Shown here: one piece after another, positions 29,038 to 37,005 of the stretch
Layout of the letters: each line of letters starts with the position of its first letter
How positions within the stretch are numbered: the first letter of the stretch is position 1
Assembly (NCBI RefSeq): GCF_013337285.1
Contig: NZ_SUPW01000003.1
Span: 310,001-374,000 of the forward strand
Length of the DNA: 64,000 nt
Source of the DNA: Agrobacterium tumefaciens
GTDB lineage: Bacteria > Pseudomonadota > Alphaproteobacteria > Rhizobiales > Rhizobiaceae
Direction of reading: 5' to 3'
Position numbers and translations under genes: made by a program
Notes under the pieces: model-generated
What the model was told of the DNA's origin: nothing
What the model saw: only the letters and a program-made list of their open reading frames with translations
The model's database searches: none

Positions 29038-30327
29038 ATGAGCAGAAATCTTCTACCCGTATTCGCTCTTTTATCCAGCACTCTGTTTCTTTTTCTCGGC
29101 AACGGCCTTCAGGGCCTCGTGCTGCCGGTTCGCGGTTCGGCCGAAGGTTACTCCAATGAAATCCTGGGCTTTCTCGGCACCTCCTGGGCCGCCGGCTTCG
29201 TCATCGGCTGCTTCGTGGCGCCCGCCATTGTTCGCCGGGCGGGGCATGTGCGGGCTTTTGGCTCCTTCGTCGCGCTGATCTGCCTGACGGTGCTGATGAC
29301 TGGACTCATTGTCGATGATGTCTGGTGGATTGCCCTGCGCGCACTTACCGGCTTCTGCACGGCCGGCACCTCGATGATCATTGAGAGCTGGCTGAACGAG
29401 CGCGCCACCAATGAGAGCCGTGGCATGATCTTTTCGCTCTATATCGCCATAACGCTGCTCGGCGTCGTGGCGGGGCAGATGATCGTGCCGATGGGCGACA
29501 TCAGCAATACCTCACTGTTCATGATCTGCGGCATCATCTATTGCATCGCCATTCTGCCGGCCACGCTTTCCAAGGCGGCAAGCCCGCAACCCTTGCAGAA
29601 GGTCAGTCTGGATTTACCGGCGCTCTACCGCAACTCACCGGTGTCCTTCATCGGTATTCTGATGATCGGCATCGCCAACGGCGCTTATGGTACGCTCGGA
29701 GCGGTTTTCGGCGCGCGGGCCGGTCTTGACCCGACCATGATCGCCATCATGGTATCCGTCACGATTTTCTTCGGCGCGCTGGCGCAATTTCCGGCAGGCC
29801 GTCTTTCAGACCGGATAGACCGCCGTTACGTGCTGGCCGGATTGGCCGGGCTTGGCGCCGTCGCAGGCCTTGCCGTTGCCGTGGTGCAGCCGCGTGATGT
29901 CTATGTGCTGATTTCCATGGTCGCCATTTACGGCGCCGCCGCCAACGCGCTTTATCCCATCGCCGTGGCGCATGCCAACGACTATGCCGCCGCGGAAGAT
30001 TTCGTCAAGGTCTCGGGTGGTCTGCTGCTGCTCTACGGCATCGGCACCATTATCGGCCCGACACTCGGCGGCGCGGTCATGACCTATTCCGGCCCTTATG
30101 CCCTGTTTTTTGTGACAGCCGTGGCCCACGTGCTGATCACCGCCTATGCCATCATCAGGAGCCGTCAGCGCGCCGCCCTTTCAACCGGCGAGAAGGACAA
30201 TTTCTCGACGATGATGCCAACCACACCTTCACCGCTCGTTACACCGGAAAGTATTGCGCTTGACCCGCGCGCGCCGCAATATTCCGAAGACGATGGCGAC
30301 TATGTGGAAAAAGGAGCAGGCATATGA
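29038..30327 (+). CDS. MFS transporter, YcaD-like
   Basis: A 429-residue major-facilitator protein with about 12 hydrophobic helices. Charged inter-helix loops include ESWLNERATNESRG after helix 4 and PAGRLSDRIDRRYVL before the second half, the family's duplicated loop motif. The N-terminal half resembles YcaD-type transporters. The substrate is unknown. The C-terminal tail of about 50 residues is acidic and cytoplasmic. The stop overlaps the next gene's start by four bases, coupling it to the DUF1192 gene. Confidence 0.88.
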   Translation: MSRNLLPVFALLSSTLFLFLGNGLQGLVLPVRGSAEGYSNEILGFLGTSWAAGFVIGCFVAPAIVRRAGHVRAFGSFVALICLTVLMTGLIVDDVWWIALRALTGFCTAGTSMIIESWLNERATNESRGMIFSLYIAITLLGVVAGQMIVPMGDISNTSLFMICGIIYCIAILPATLSKAASPQPLQKVSLDLPALYRNSPVSFIGILMIGIANGAYGTLGAVFGARAGLDPTMIAIMVSVTIFFGALAQFPAGRLSDRIDRRYVLAGLAGLGAVAGLAVAVVQPRDVYVLISMVAIYGAAANALYPIAVAHANDYAAAEDFVKVSGGLLLLYGIGTIIGPTLGGAVMTYSGPYALFFVTAVAHVLITAYAIIRSRQRAALSTGEKDNFSTMMPTTPSPLVTPESIALDPRAPQYSEDDGDYVEKGAGI

Positions 30328-30515
30328 GCCTCTTTGACGATGACCGCCCACAAAAACCCGTGGCGCACGAGATAGGCAGCGATCTCAGCCTTCTTTCAGT
30401 CGATGAGTTGAGCAGCCGTATCGACCTTCTGCAGGCCGAAATCACCCGGCTGGAGGAGGAGAGAACCCAAAAATCCGCCGGGCGCCTCGCGGCGGAGAAC
30501 CTCTTCCGATCCTGA
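30324..30515 (+). CDS. DUF1192 family protein
   Basis: A 63-residue protein starting MSLFDDDRPQKP. The family-typical helix LLSVDELSSRIDLLQAEITRLEEE predicts a short coiled coil. DUF1192 proteins are conserved in alphaproteobacteria and commonly found near rcdA, as here; no function is established. ATGA overlap with the MFS gene indicates translational coupling. The short acidic head and single helix suggest a protein-interaction adaptor, which is inference. Confidence 0.85.
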   Translation: MSLFDDDRPQKPVAHEIGSDLSLLSVDELSSRIDLLQAEITRLEEERTQKSAGRLAAENLFRS

Positions 30516-30616
30516 CAGCAATTCAAGAAAAGGCCGAAGGCGATGCCCTTCAGCAGCAAGCTGCAACGCTGATGGTAAACGGGAATAAATATTCTGGCGC
30601 AGTCTTTCGTTTACCA

Positions 30617-30631
30617 TTAACCAAAAATTAA
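30617..30631. promoter_or_regulatory. CtrA-type box 1
   Basis: TTAA, seven bases, TTAA: an exact match to the CtrA recognition pattern TTAA-N7-TTAA. It lies 24 bases before the start of the 17-codon frame at 30655, a position from which CtrA could activate the short transcript. Confidence 0.65.
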
Positions 30632-30654
30632 GCTTTCTGAGAGATTACTATACA

Positions 30655-30756
30655 TGTCCAGTTCTTCTGGACCTCAGGCATCTTCTCCATACGGCGAATT
30701 GGTCTGATTTTTCTCCCTGTTTTACCTTGAGAGCCGCTTTCGCGGCTCTTTTTTTA
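30655..30756 (+). ncRNA. Putative short transcript with a 17-codon reading frame and its own terminator
   Basis: Downstream of CtrA box 1, an ATG at 30655 opens MSSSSGPQASSPYGELV and stops at 30706-30708. A perfect terminator follows at 30730-30749 with a T-run. The unit of about 100 bases has promoter-like, coding-like and terminator parts, so it may be a small RNA, a small protein gene or an rcdA leader. No family was recognised and the 5' end is a guess. Confidence 0.4.
30729..30756 (+). terminator. Rho-independent terminator of the short transcript before rcdA
   Basis: AGAGCCGC-TTTC-GCGGCTCT is an 8-bp stem followed by seven Ts. It lies 163 bases before the rcdA ATG, with no upstream full-length gene closer than DUF1192. 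Confidence 0.92.
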
Positions 30757-30787
30757 CCGATCAACGGATTCGGTAAAACTGTGGGTA

Positions 30788-30802
30788 TTAACCCTTCTTT
30801 AA
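30788..30802. promoter_or_regulatory. CtrA-type box 2, upstream of rcdA
   Basis: A second exact TTAA-N7-TTAA lies 117 bases before the rcdA ATG and after the terminator, so it is well placed to control rcdA itself. CtrA activates rcdA in Caulobacter; use of this box is inferred. Confidence 0.6.
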
Positions 30803-30918
30803 TAATTGCCTTGCGCATTTCGGGTAAAGATACCATCCTGAAAACACTAAAAGACCGGAACAAAACATCCGAGTCTTCGTTGCCTGACAGTGTGGTGCGT
30901 GAGCAGGGATTTAAAGAA

Positions 30919-31434
30919 ATGTCGGAACAGGTTTTAAATACCATAAGCTTTGCGGGGCGCGCTGCTGCTTCCAACCAGTTCAAAACCCTCTATACTGAGG
31001 GCATGACTTTGGTTGAGGAAACGGCAAGCTATCTCGATGGCGCCGGCCGCGTAGCCTCGAAGGTTCTGCCGCGCATGGCCTCGGTCCTTTACGCAGCGGA
31101 ATCGATGCGCCTCACCACTCGCCTGATGCAGATGGCCTCCTGGCTGCTTCTGCAACGCGCCGTCAACAATGGCGAAATGACGCGGGATCAGGTTCTGAAC
31201 GAAAAGAGCAAGGTGCGTCTCGACAGTTTCAATGTCGACCGCAATGCGCCGGGCTGGAACGATCTGCCGGAATCTTTCCGTGACCTCATCGAACGGTCGC
31301 TGCGCCTCCAGAACCGCATCGCCCTTCTCGACCGCGAAATCTATCGTCCGTCCGAAGCCACCAAAGTGCCGGACAACGAAAATAGCGTGCAGGCGCAGCT
31401 TAATCTCCTGCGCACGGCCTTCTCCATCAACTGA
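30919..31434 (+). CDS. rcdA: RcdA-like (DUF1465) regulator of CtrA degradation
   Basis: A 171-residue DUF1465 protein. In Caulobacter the family member RcdA is an adaptor delivering CtrA to ClpXP together with CpdR and PopA. The helical core shows LYTEGMTLVEETASYLDGAGR, then RMASVLYAAESMRLTTRLMQMASWLLLQRAV, and a C-terminal helical region with EIYRP. ATG 30919 follows AGGGAT. Upstream in-frame ATGs (from 30727) run through the terminator and boxes, so they are not used. Two CtrA-type boxes upstream suggest feedback: CtrA drives the gene whose product removes CtrA. Confidence 0.9.
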   Translation: MSEQVLNTISFAGRAAASNQFKTLYTEGMTLVEETASYLDGAGRVASKVLPRMASVLYAAESMRLTTRLMQMASWLLLQRAVNNGEMTRDQVLNEKSKVRLDSFNVDRNAPGWNDLPESFRDLIERSLRLQNRIALLDREIYRPSEATKVPDNENSVQAQLNLLRTAFSIN

Positions 31435-31462
31435 AAAAAGACGACCTTATCCGGACAATTTG

Positions 31463-31492
31463 AAAAGCAGGCTCATCGGCCTGCTTTTTTGT
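31463..31492 (+). terminator. Rho-independent terminator after rcdA
   Basis: AAAAGCAGGC, six bases, GCCTGCTTTT, then Ts, 28 bases after the rcdA stop. Confidence 0.92.
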
Positions 31493-31635
31493 TTCTAACA
31501 ATAGAACAGCGCGGTGCCTGATTATTGCCTTTGTTCAAGGCAACAAATGATCATCAATACTAACGACCGTAAATTCCGAATTGTTTTTATCACTCATGCT
31601 TCAGTGTGGCTACGACGCTTCCCAAAGAGTAGAAA

Positions 31636-31806
31636 ATGCGGTTTTTAATGTATATTGCAGTGGCGTCTGGATGGGCATTACTCATCATTGCTTACATTTG
31701 TTTAAAGCCACTTCTGGACGCGAGCGACCGTATTGACCGCTGCTCTGATGACTCCTCTCCGGCGTATATCCACGATGACGCTGCAAGAGCCGCAGCCTGC
31801 GACTGA
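31636..31806 (+). CDS. Possible small membrane protein (56 aa)
   Basis: A 56-codon frame with one N-terminal hydrophobic segment (about residues 3-25), then an acidic Asp-rich tail with two cysteines. AAGAGTAG upstream could serve as a ribosome site. The surrounding 300 bases are more AT-rich than the neighbours. No family was recognised, so this may be a real strain-variable small protein or chance. A bidirectional terminator follows. Confidence 0.35.
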   Translation: MRFLMYIAVASGWALLIIAYICLKPLLDASDRIDRCSDDSSPAYIHDDAARAAACD

Positions 31807-31896
31807 TCGAGCCGACTCCCCGCGAAATTCAAAGTCTCTGGCAGCTGTCAACAGGACTGTTGCAGTCGCGCAAGACAAATCCAGGCAGAGCAACAC

Positions 31897-31928
31897 AACA
31901 AAAAAGCCCGGCAAAACCGGGCTTTTTT
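31897..31928. terminator. Bidirectional terminator after rpmE
   Basis: AAAAAGCCCGG, five bases, CCGGGCTTTTTT. A- and T-runs on both sides allow use from either strand. On the minus strand it ends rpmE, 23 bases after its stop. Confidence 0.92.
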
Positions 31929-31950
31929 AAACAATCCGTCCGCAAGTGGA

Positions 31951-32172
31951 TCAGAGGCCGAGGCCGCCGAAACGCTTGTTGAACTTGGAAACACGGCCGC
32001 CGCGGTCCATAAGCTGCTGGTTGCCGCCCGTCCATGCCGGATGGGACTTAGGGTCGATTTCAAGGTTCATGACAGCGCCTTCCGAACCCCAGGTGGAGCG
32101 GGTTTCGTATTCGGTGCCATCGGTCATGACCACCTTGATCGTGTGGTAAGCGGGATGGATATCAGCCTTCAT
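31951..32172 (-). CDS. rpmE: 50S ribosomal protein L31, cysteine-free type
   Basis: L31 sits on the central protuberance and bridges the subunits. The 73-residue product starts [19 protein letters not shown] and ends [11 protein letters not shown]. None of the zinc-binding cysteines of classical L31 is present, so this is the zinc-independent form. ATG 32172 is chosen because upstream in-frame codons do not match L31 N-termini. A conspicuous stem-loop lies 71-100 bases upstream. Confidence 0.96.
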   Translation of the reverse strand: MKADIHPAYHTIKVVMTDGTEYETRSTWGSEGAVMNLEIDPKSHPAWTGGNQQLMDRGGRVSKFNKRFGGLGL

Positions 32173-32242
32173 GACAATCTTCCTGGTTAAGTGACGTGCG
32201 GTCCATTGCCGCAATTGCGTCAATTGAGCCATTTCAATAAAT

Positions 32243-32272
32243 GAAGCCATAGACCAGATGGGCTATGGCTTC
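32243..32272. repeat. Inverted repeat between rpmE and the ABC exporter gene
   Basis: GAAGCCATAG and CTATGGCTTC are perfect 10-base arms around a 10-base loop that itself contains CCA/TGG. It could be an operator or an RNA stem in the rpmE 5' leader. No T-run follows on the plus strand; the minus strand shows only ATTTATT. Confidence 0.55.
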
Positions 32273-32432
32273 CCAATTCGATGCGGAGCCTATACATGAA
32301 GGTCGCCGAGATAACAAGAGCCTGCCATACCCTTGTGAAAGGAGATGGCCGCAGGGGCAGAAATTTTACCGCACGCCGGAAATCTTCTCCCTAAAAAGCC
32401 GAAAATGGCATGGAACGAGGAGCATCAGGCAC

Positions 32433-34232
32433 GTGGCAGACATAGAAGAGCAGAAAGCGGCGAAACAGCGAAGCCTTAAACCGCTTCTCAGCCTGTTTCC
32501 CTATCTCAGGCGTTATCGCGGCCTGATGGCGGCCGCCCTTTTTGCGCTCGTTCTTTCTTCCGCCACCACACTGGCCCTGCCACTCGCCGTTCGCCGCATC
32601 ATCGATCACGGTTTTCAGACGCCGGATGGCGGCATGATCAACAGCTATTTCGCCGTGCTTCTGGCGATCGCCGTCCTGCTCGCGCTCGCCAGCGCCATGC
32701 GTTATTATTATGTCATGACCATCGGTGAAAGAGTCGTCGCCGATCTGCGCCATGATGTCTTTGCCCACCTCACAACATTGTCGCAGCAATTTTTCGATAG
32801 CAACCGATCAGGGGAACTGACCTCGCGGCTCACGGCCGATACGGTGCAGATCCGCTCGGCCTTCGGTTCCTCGGCATCCGTGGCGTTGCGCAACATCATC
32901 ATGTGTTGTGGCGCGGTCGTCATGATGATCTATACCAGCCCCGGCCTTTCCGGCCTTGCGCTGCTTGCCATTCCCTTCATCGTCTTTCCGCTGATCGCTT
33001 TCGGACGGTCTGTTCGCGCCCGCTCGCGCACGACGCAGGATACGCTCGCCAATTCCGCCGCCTATGCGTCCGAAACGATCGCGGCAAGCCGCACCGTGCA
33101 ATCCTTCAATGCCGAAGCGCTTGCAAATGCCCGTTACGGCGCCTCCGTGGAAGCGGCTTATCAGGGTGCGCGCGCTGCAATCGGCGCCCGCTCCATCCTC
33201 ACCGCCGTCGCCATTGCGCTGGTCTTCGGCAGCGTCGTCGGCATTCTCTGGTATGGCGCGCAGAGTGTCCTTTCCGGCGGCATGACGGCGGGAACGCTCG
33301 GCCAGTTCGTGCTTTATTCGGTCATCGCCGCCAGTGGCCTTGGCCAGCTTTCGGAAGTCTGGGGTGAACTGGCGCAGGCGGGTGGCGCTGCCGAACGGCT
33401 TTCCGAGCTGCTAAATGAGCGCTCGCCCGTGATCGAACCCACGGCGCCTGTTGCCATGATCGAGCCGCCGCGCGGCGAGGCGGAATTCGAAAATGTCGAT
33501 TTTGTCTATCCGCTAGCGGCGGGACGCCCAACCCTCTCCGGCCTTTCCTTCAAGGTTGGCGCTGGCGAAACGGTCGCCATTGTCGGCCCGTCAGGCGCGG
33601 GCAAGAGCACGGTGTTTTCGCTGTTGATGCGGTTTTACGATCCGCAACAGGGCCGCATCACGGTCGATGGCGCTGATATTCGCGATGTCAGCCTCACCGA
33701 TCTGCGCGCACACCTGTCCATCGTTCCGCAGGATGTGGCGATCTTTGCCTCCTCCATTCACGATAATATCGCCTTCGGCCGGCCGGAGGCGACCCGCGAA
33801 GAGGTCCGCACCGCCGCAATCGCTGCTCAGGCAGACAGCTTCATCGAGCGTCTCACCGATGGTTACGATACGCAGGTGGGCGAGCGCGGTGTAACGCTGT
33901 CCGGCGGACAGCGCCAGCGCATCGCCATTGCCCGCGCCATTCTGCGCGACGCACCGATCCTGCTTCTCGACGAAGCGACCTCGGCACTGGATGCGGAAAG
34001 CGAAACGCTGGTGCAAAAGGCGCTCGACGAGCTGATGAACACCCGCACCACCATCGTCATCGCCCACCGCCTCGCCACGGTTCTGAAGGCAGACCGTATT
34101 CTGGTGATGGATGACGGCCGCATCATCGAAGAAGGCACGCACCAGAGCCTCATTCGCCAGAACGGCCTCTACGCAAGGCTCGCCCGGCTGCAATTTCAGA
34201 CCGGACCGGACGAGCTGCGCGCCCAGGCGTGA
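32433..34232 (+). CDS. ABC exporter, fused permease-ATPase (MsbA/lipid-exporter type)
   Basis: A 599-residue half-transporter. Six membrane helices cover about residues 20-310 and an ATPase domain about 340-590. Walker A is GPSGAGKST, the signature is LSGGQRQRIAIARA, Walker B is ILLLDEATSALD, followed by the switch histidine in IVIAHRL. The architecture matches MsbA/LmrA-like lipid or drug exporters; the cargo is unknown. I took the GTG at 32433 (VADIEEQ) since it gives the standard length. An ATG at 32265 would add 56 unlikely residues. Its stop is one base from the end of the convergent FAD dehydrogenase gene. Confidence 0.87.
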   Translation: MADIEEQKAAKQRSLKPLLSLFPYLRRYRGLMAAALFALVLSSATTLALPLAVRRIIDHGFQTPDGGMINSYFAVLLAIAVLLALASAMRYYYVMTIGERVVADLRHDVFAHLTTLSQQFFDSNRSGELTSRLTADTVQIRSAFGSSASVALRNIIMCCGAVVMMIYTSPGLSGLALLAIPFIVFPLIAFGRSVRARSRTTQDTLANSAAYASETIAASRTVQSFNAEALANARYGASVEAAYQGARAAIGARSILTAVAIALVFGSVVGILWYGAQSVLSGGMTAGTLGQFVLYSVIAASGLGQLSEVWGELAQAGGAAERLSELLNERSPVIEPTAPVAMIEPPRGEAEFENVDFVYPLAAGRPTLSGLSFKVGAGETVAIVGPSGAGKSTVFSLLMRFYDPQQGRITVDGADIRDVSLTDLRAHLSIVPQDVAIFASSIHDNIAFGRPEATREEVRTAAIAAQADSFIERLTDGYDTQVGERGVTLSGGQRQRIAIARAILRDAPILLLDEATSALDAESETLVQKALDELMNTRTTIVIAHRLATVLKADRILVMDDGRIIEEGTHQSLIRQNGLYARLARLQFQTGPDELRAQA

Positions 34233-34233
34233 G

Positions 34234-35883
34234 TCATTTAGCCAGCACGCTGCGCCCCGCAACGCGGCCTGAAAACAGGCAGCCACCAAGAAATGTGCCT
34301 TCAAGCGCGTTATAGCCATGCATGCCGCCGCCGCCAAAACCGGCCACTTCGCCAGCGGCATAAAGGCCCGGCACCGGCTCACCGGCAGCATCCAGCACCC
34401 GCGCCTCAAGGTCGGTATGCAGGCCGCCGAGCGTCTTGCGTGTCAGCACATGCAGGCGCACCGCGATCAACGGCCCCATTGCCGGATCGAGCAAGCGGTG
34501 TGGTTTTGCCGTCCGCATCAGCTTGTCGCCGAGATAACGGCGCGCGCCATGGATCGCGGTTACCTGCGCATCTTTGCTGAAACCATTGACGATTTCCCGG
34601 TCACGCGCTTCAATCTGCCGGCGGATGTGATCGATATCCAGCCGCTCGTCGCCGCTGATGGCGTTCATCGCCGCCACAAGCTCCTCCAGCGTGTCGCGGA
34701 CAGCGAAATCCTCACCGTGTTCCATGAAGGCCCGTACCGGCCCGGGTGGTTCCTTGCCCAGCCTTTTGAGCAGCAGCCGCACATTCTTGCCCGTCAGATC
34801 CGGATTTTGCTCGGAGCCGGAAAGAGCGAATTCCTTCTTGATGATCGCCTTGGTCAGAATGAACCAGCTATGACCGCTGCCACGCTCGCCCAGCATTTTA
34901 AGCGTGCCGAGCGTATCGAAGCCCGGCATGGCGGGGGCGGCAAGACGGTTTCCATCCGCATCGCACCAGAAGGAAGAGGGGCCGGGCAGGATGCGGATAC
35001 CATGGCCCGGCCAGATCGGATCGTGGTTCTTCACGCCTTCCGTGTAATGCCACATGTGATCAGGGTTGATGACAGCTCCGCCCGCTGCCTCGGTAATGGC
35101 GATCATGCGGCCGTCTACATGTGCGGGCACGCCGCAGACCATATCTGCCGGAGGTTTGCCCAGCCTCTCCACCGGCCAGTTGCGGCGCACCAGCTCCTGA
35201 TTGCCGCCAATGCCACCGGAACTGACGATGGTCGCCGCGGCTGAAATTGTGAAATCACCCTCAACCTCACGGCTGCTCTGTTGCCCACGCGCCACCGGGT
35301 CCGTTGCAAGGACCGCACCGGAAACGCCAGTCACCCGACCATCGGTGATATCCAGATGATCAACGCGATGGCGGAAGCGAAAGGTGAGCCGACCGCTTGC
35401 CGCCATGGCGTTTGCCTTTTCGATGAAAGGCGCCAGCACGCCGGGGCCGGTTCCCCAAGTGACATGAAACCGCGGAACGGAATTGCCGTGCCCATCAGCC
35501 AGCGCTCCGCCGCGTTCGGCCCAGCCGACCACGGGAAACCAGCGCATGCCGAGGCGATGCAGCCATTCACGTTTCTCTCCGGCAGCAAAATTCAGATAGG
35601 CTTCCGCCCAGCGGCGCGGCCAATAGTCCTCGGGACGGTCGAAACCAGCTGAACCGAACCAGTCCTGCCTTGCAAGATCGAGATTGTCGCGCACCCGCAT
35701 CCGGCGCTGCTCAGGACTATCGACAAAAAACAGTCCACCCAGCGACCAGAAGGCTTGCCCGCCAAGGTTCTGCTCGCCCTCCTGATCCACGACACAGACG
35801 GTCAGTCCTCGTTCGGCCGCTTCGGTCGCCGCCACCAGTCCGGCAAGCCCCGCACCAACAACGATCACATCATATCGCTCCAT
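34234..35883 (-). CDS. FAD-binding dehydrogenase (3-ketosteroid-dehydrogenase/fumarate-reductase-like)
   Basis: A 549-residue FAD-dependent oxidoreductase of the FAD_binding_2 superfamily. An N-terminal dinucleotide fold reads YDVIVVGAGLAGLVAATEAAERG, then GGQAFWSLGGLF. A C-terminal FAD-contacting segment contains YAAGEVAGFGGGGMHGYNALEG and LGGCLFSGRVAG. The family reduces or desaturates steroid-like or other substrates; the real substrate is unknown. GGGAGGGG lies just before ATG 35883. No partner electron-transfer genes are adjacent. Confidence 0.9.
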   Translation of the reverse strand: MERYDVIVVGAGLAGLVAATEAAERGLTVCVVDQEGEQNLGGQAFWSLGGLFFVDSPEQRRMRVRDNLDLARQDWFGSAGFDRPEDYWPRRWAEAYLNFAAGEKREWLHRLGMRWFPVVGWAERGGALADGHGNSVPRFHVTWGTGPGVLAPFIEKANAMAASGRLTFRFRHRVDHLDITDGRVTGVSGAVLATDPVARGQQSSREVEGDFTISAAATIVSSGGIGGNQELVRRNWPVERLGKPPADMVCGVPAHVDGRMIAITEAAGGAVINPDHMWHYTEGVKNHDPIWPGHGIRILPGPSSFWCDADGNRLAAPAMPGFDTLGTLKMLGERGSGHSWFILTKAIIKKEFALSGSEQNPDLTGKNVRLLLKRLGKEPPGPVRAFMEHGEDFAVRDTLEELVAAMNAISGDERLDIDHIRRQIEARDREIVNGFSKDAQVTAIHGARRYLGDKLMRTAKPHRLLDPAMGPLIAVRLHVLTRKTLGGLHTDLEARVLDAAGEPVPGLYAAGEVAGFGGGGMHGYNALEGTFLGGCLFSGRVAGRSVLAK

Positions 35884-35971
35884 CAACCCCTCCCAGATAT
35901 GACGGAATTACCTTTACGCGAACGTGAATTCACTTCCACCGGAAGGCAACCACCATGATGCGGCGGCGACG

Positions 35972-37003
35972 TCAGCGTTCGGTCAGCTTGAGTTCAATAC
36001 GGCGGTTCTGCTGGCGTGCTTCCGGCGTATCGCCCTCGGCAATCGGCTGAAACTCGCCAAACCCGGCAGCAACCAGCCGGTTTGCCGGCACGCCCCTGGA
36101 GATCAGGAATTTCACCACCGAGGTCGCGCGGGCCGAGGATAGTTCCCAGTTGTCGCGGAAACGGCCGGAACCGGAAAGCTGAACATTGTCCGTATGGCCA
36201 TCCACACGCAGGACCCAGTTGATTTCCGCCGGGATTTCCTTGGCGAGATCGATCAGCGCGGCCGCCAGTTTCTCCATTTCCGCCTGCCCGGCCGGATTGA
36301 GGTCATTGCCGCCGGAAGGAAACAGCACTTCGGACTGGAAAACGAAACGGTCACCAACGATGCGGATGTTTTCGCGATCCGAGAGGATTTCGCGCAGCCG
36401 ACCGAAGAAATCCGAACGATAACGGTTCAGTTCCTGCACCCGCTGCGCCAGCGCGACATTGAGGCGACGGCCGAGATCGGCGATCTTGACCTGAGAGGAA
36501 GTGTCCTTGGCTTCCGACGCCTGCAGGGCGGCCTCCACCGAGGCGATCTGCGCCCGCAGCGCCGCAATCTGCTGGTTGAGCAATTCGATTTGCGCGGACG
36601 CCCGCGAATTCGCCTGCTTCTGGTCATCCAGTTCGCCGGTCAGGCTGCCGATCCGGGCATTGGCGTTGGCGTTGTTGCCCGATCCCGCATCGAGAAGCGC
36701 CTGCAGCCGAGACCGTTCGTTTTCCGATGATGCGAGCGTCGATTGCAGGCTTGCCAGCGCATCCTCAATATCCTGCTTGTTGCCCTTTTCCATGGCCAGA
36801 AGTTCGGTCAATTCGGCAATCTGGCTGTTGAGGCGCGTCAGCACTTCGTCCTTGCCGGTAATTTCCCGCGACAGGACGAATTGCGCCAGCACGAAGACCG
36901 TCAACAGAAACATGATGGCCATGAGCAGCGTCGACAGCGCATCGACGAAACCCGGCCAATAATCCACACCCCTGTCGCGGCGGCGATTGCGCGCAAGCGC
37001 CAT
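35972..37003 (-). CDS. MotB/OmpA-like peptidoglycan-binding motor stator protein
   Basis: A 343-residue inner-membrane protein with one N-terminal helix (about 20-42). That helix carries the MotB-type proton-binding aspartate in WPGFVDALSTLLM (Asp21). A coiled coil of about 110 residues (85-205) and a C-terminal OmpA domain (about 220-343) follow, with VDGHTDNVQLSG and QNRRIELKL. It follows the MotA/ExbB-like gene two bases upstream on the same strand. The pair looks like a rotary ion channel anchored to the cell wall, but it is not flagellar MotB by context, since no flagellar gene is near. Confidence 0.85.
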   Translation of the reverse strand: MALARNRRRDRGVDYWPGFVDALSTLLMAIMFLLTVFVLAQFVLSREITGKDEVLTRLNSQIAELTELLAMEKGNKQDIEDALASLQSTLASSENERSRLQALLDAGSGNNANANARIGSLTGELDDQKQANSRASAQIELLNQQIAALRAQIASVEAALQASEAKDTSSQVKIADLGRRLNVALAQRVQELNRYRSDFFGRLREILSDRENIRIVGDRFVFQSEVLFPSGGNDLNPAGQAEMEKLAAALIDLAKEIPAEINWVLRVDGHTDNVQLSGSGRFRDNWELSSARATSVVKFLISRGVPANRLVAAGFGEFQPIAEGDTPEARQQNRRIELKLTER

Positions 37004-37005
37004 GG

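Larger units (their letters stand above)
30516..30918. other. Regulatory region between DUF1192 and rcdA
   Basis: This 403-base stretch holds, in order, a TTAA-N7-TTAA box, a short possible leader transcript with a 17-codon frame, a terminator, and a second TTAA-N7-TTAA box before rcdA. These are listed separately. No full-length gene was seen. Confidence 0.6.
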
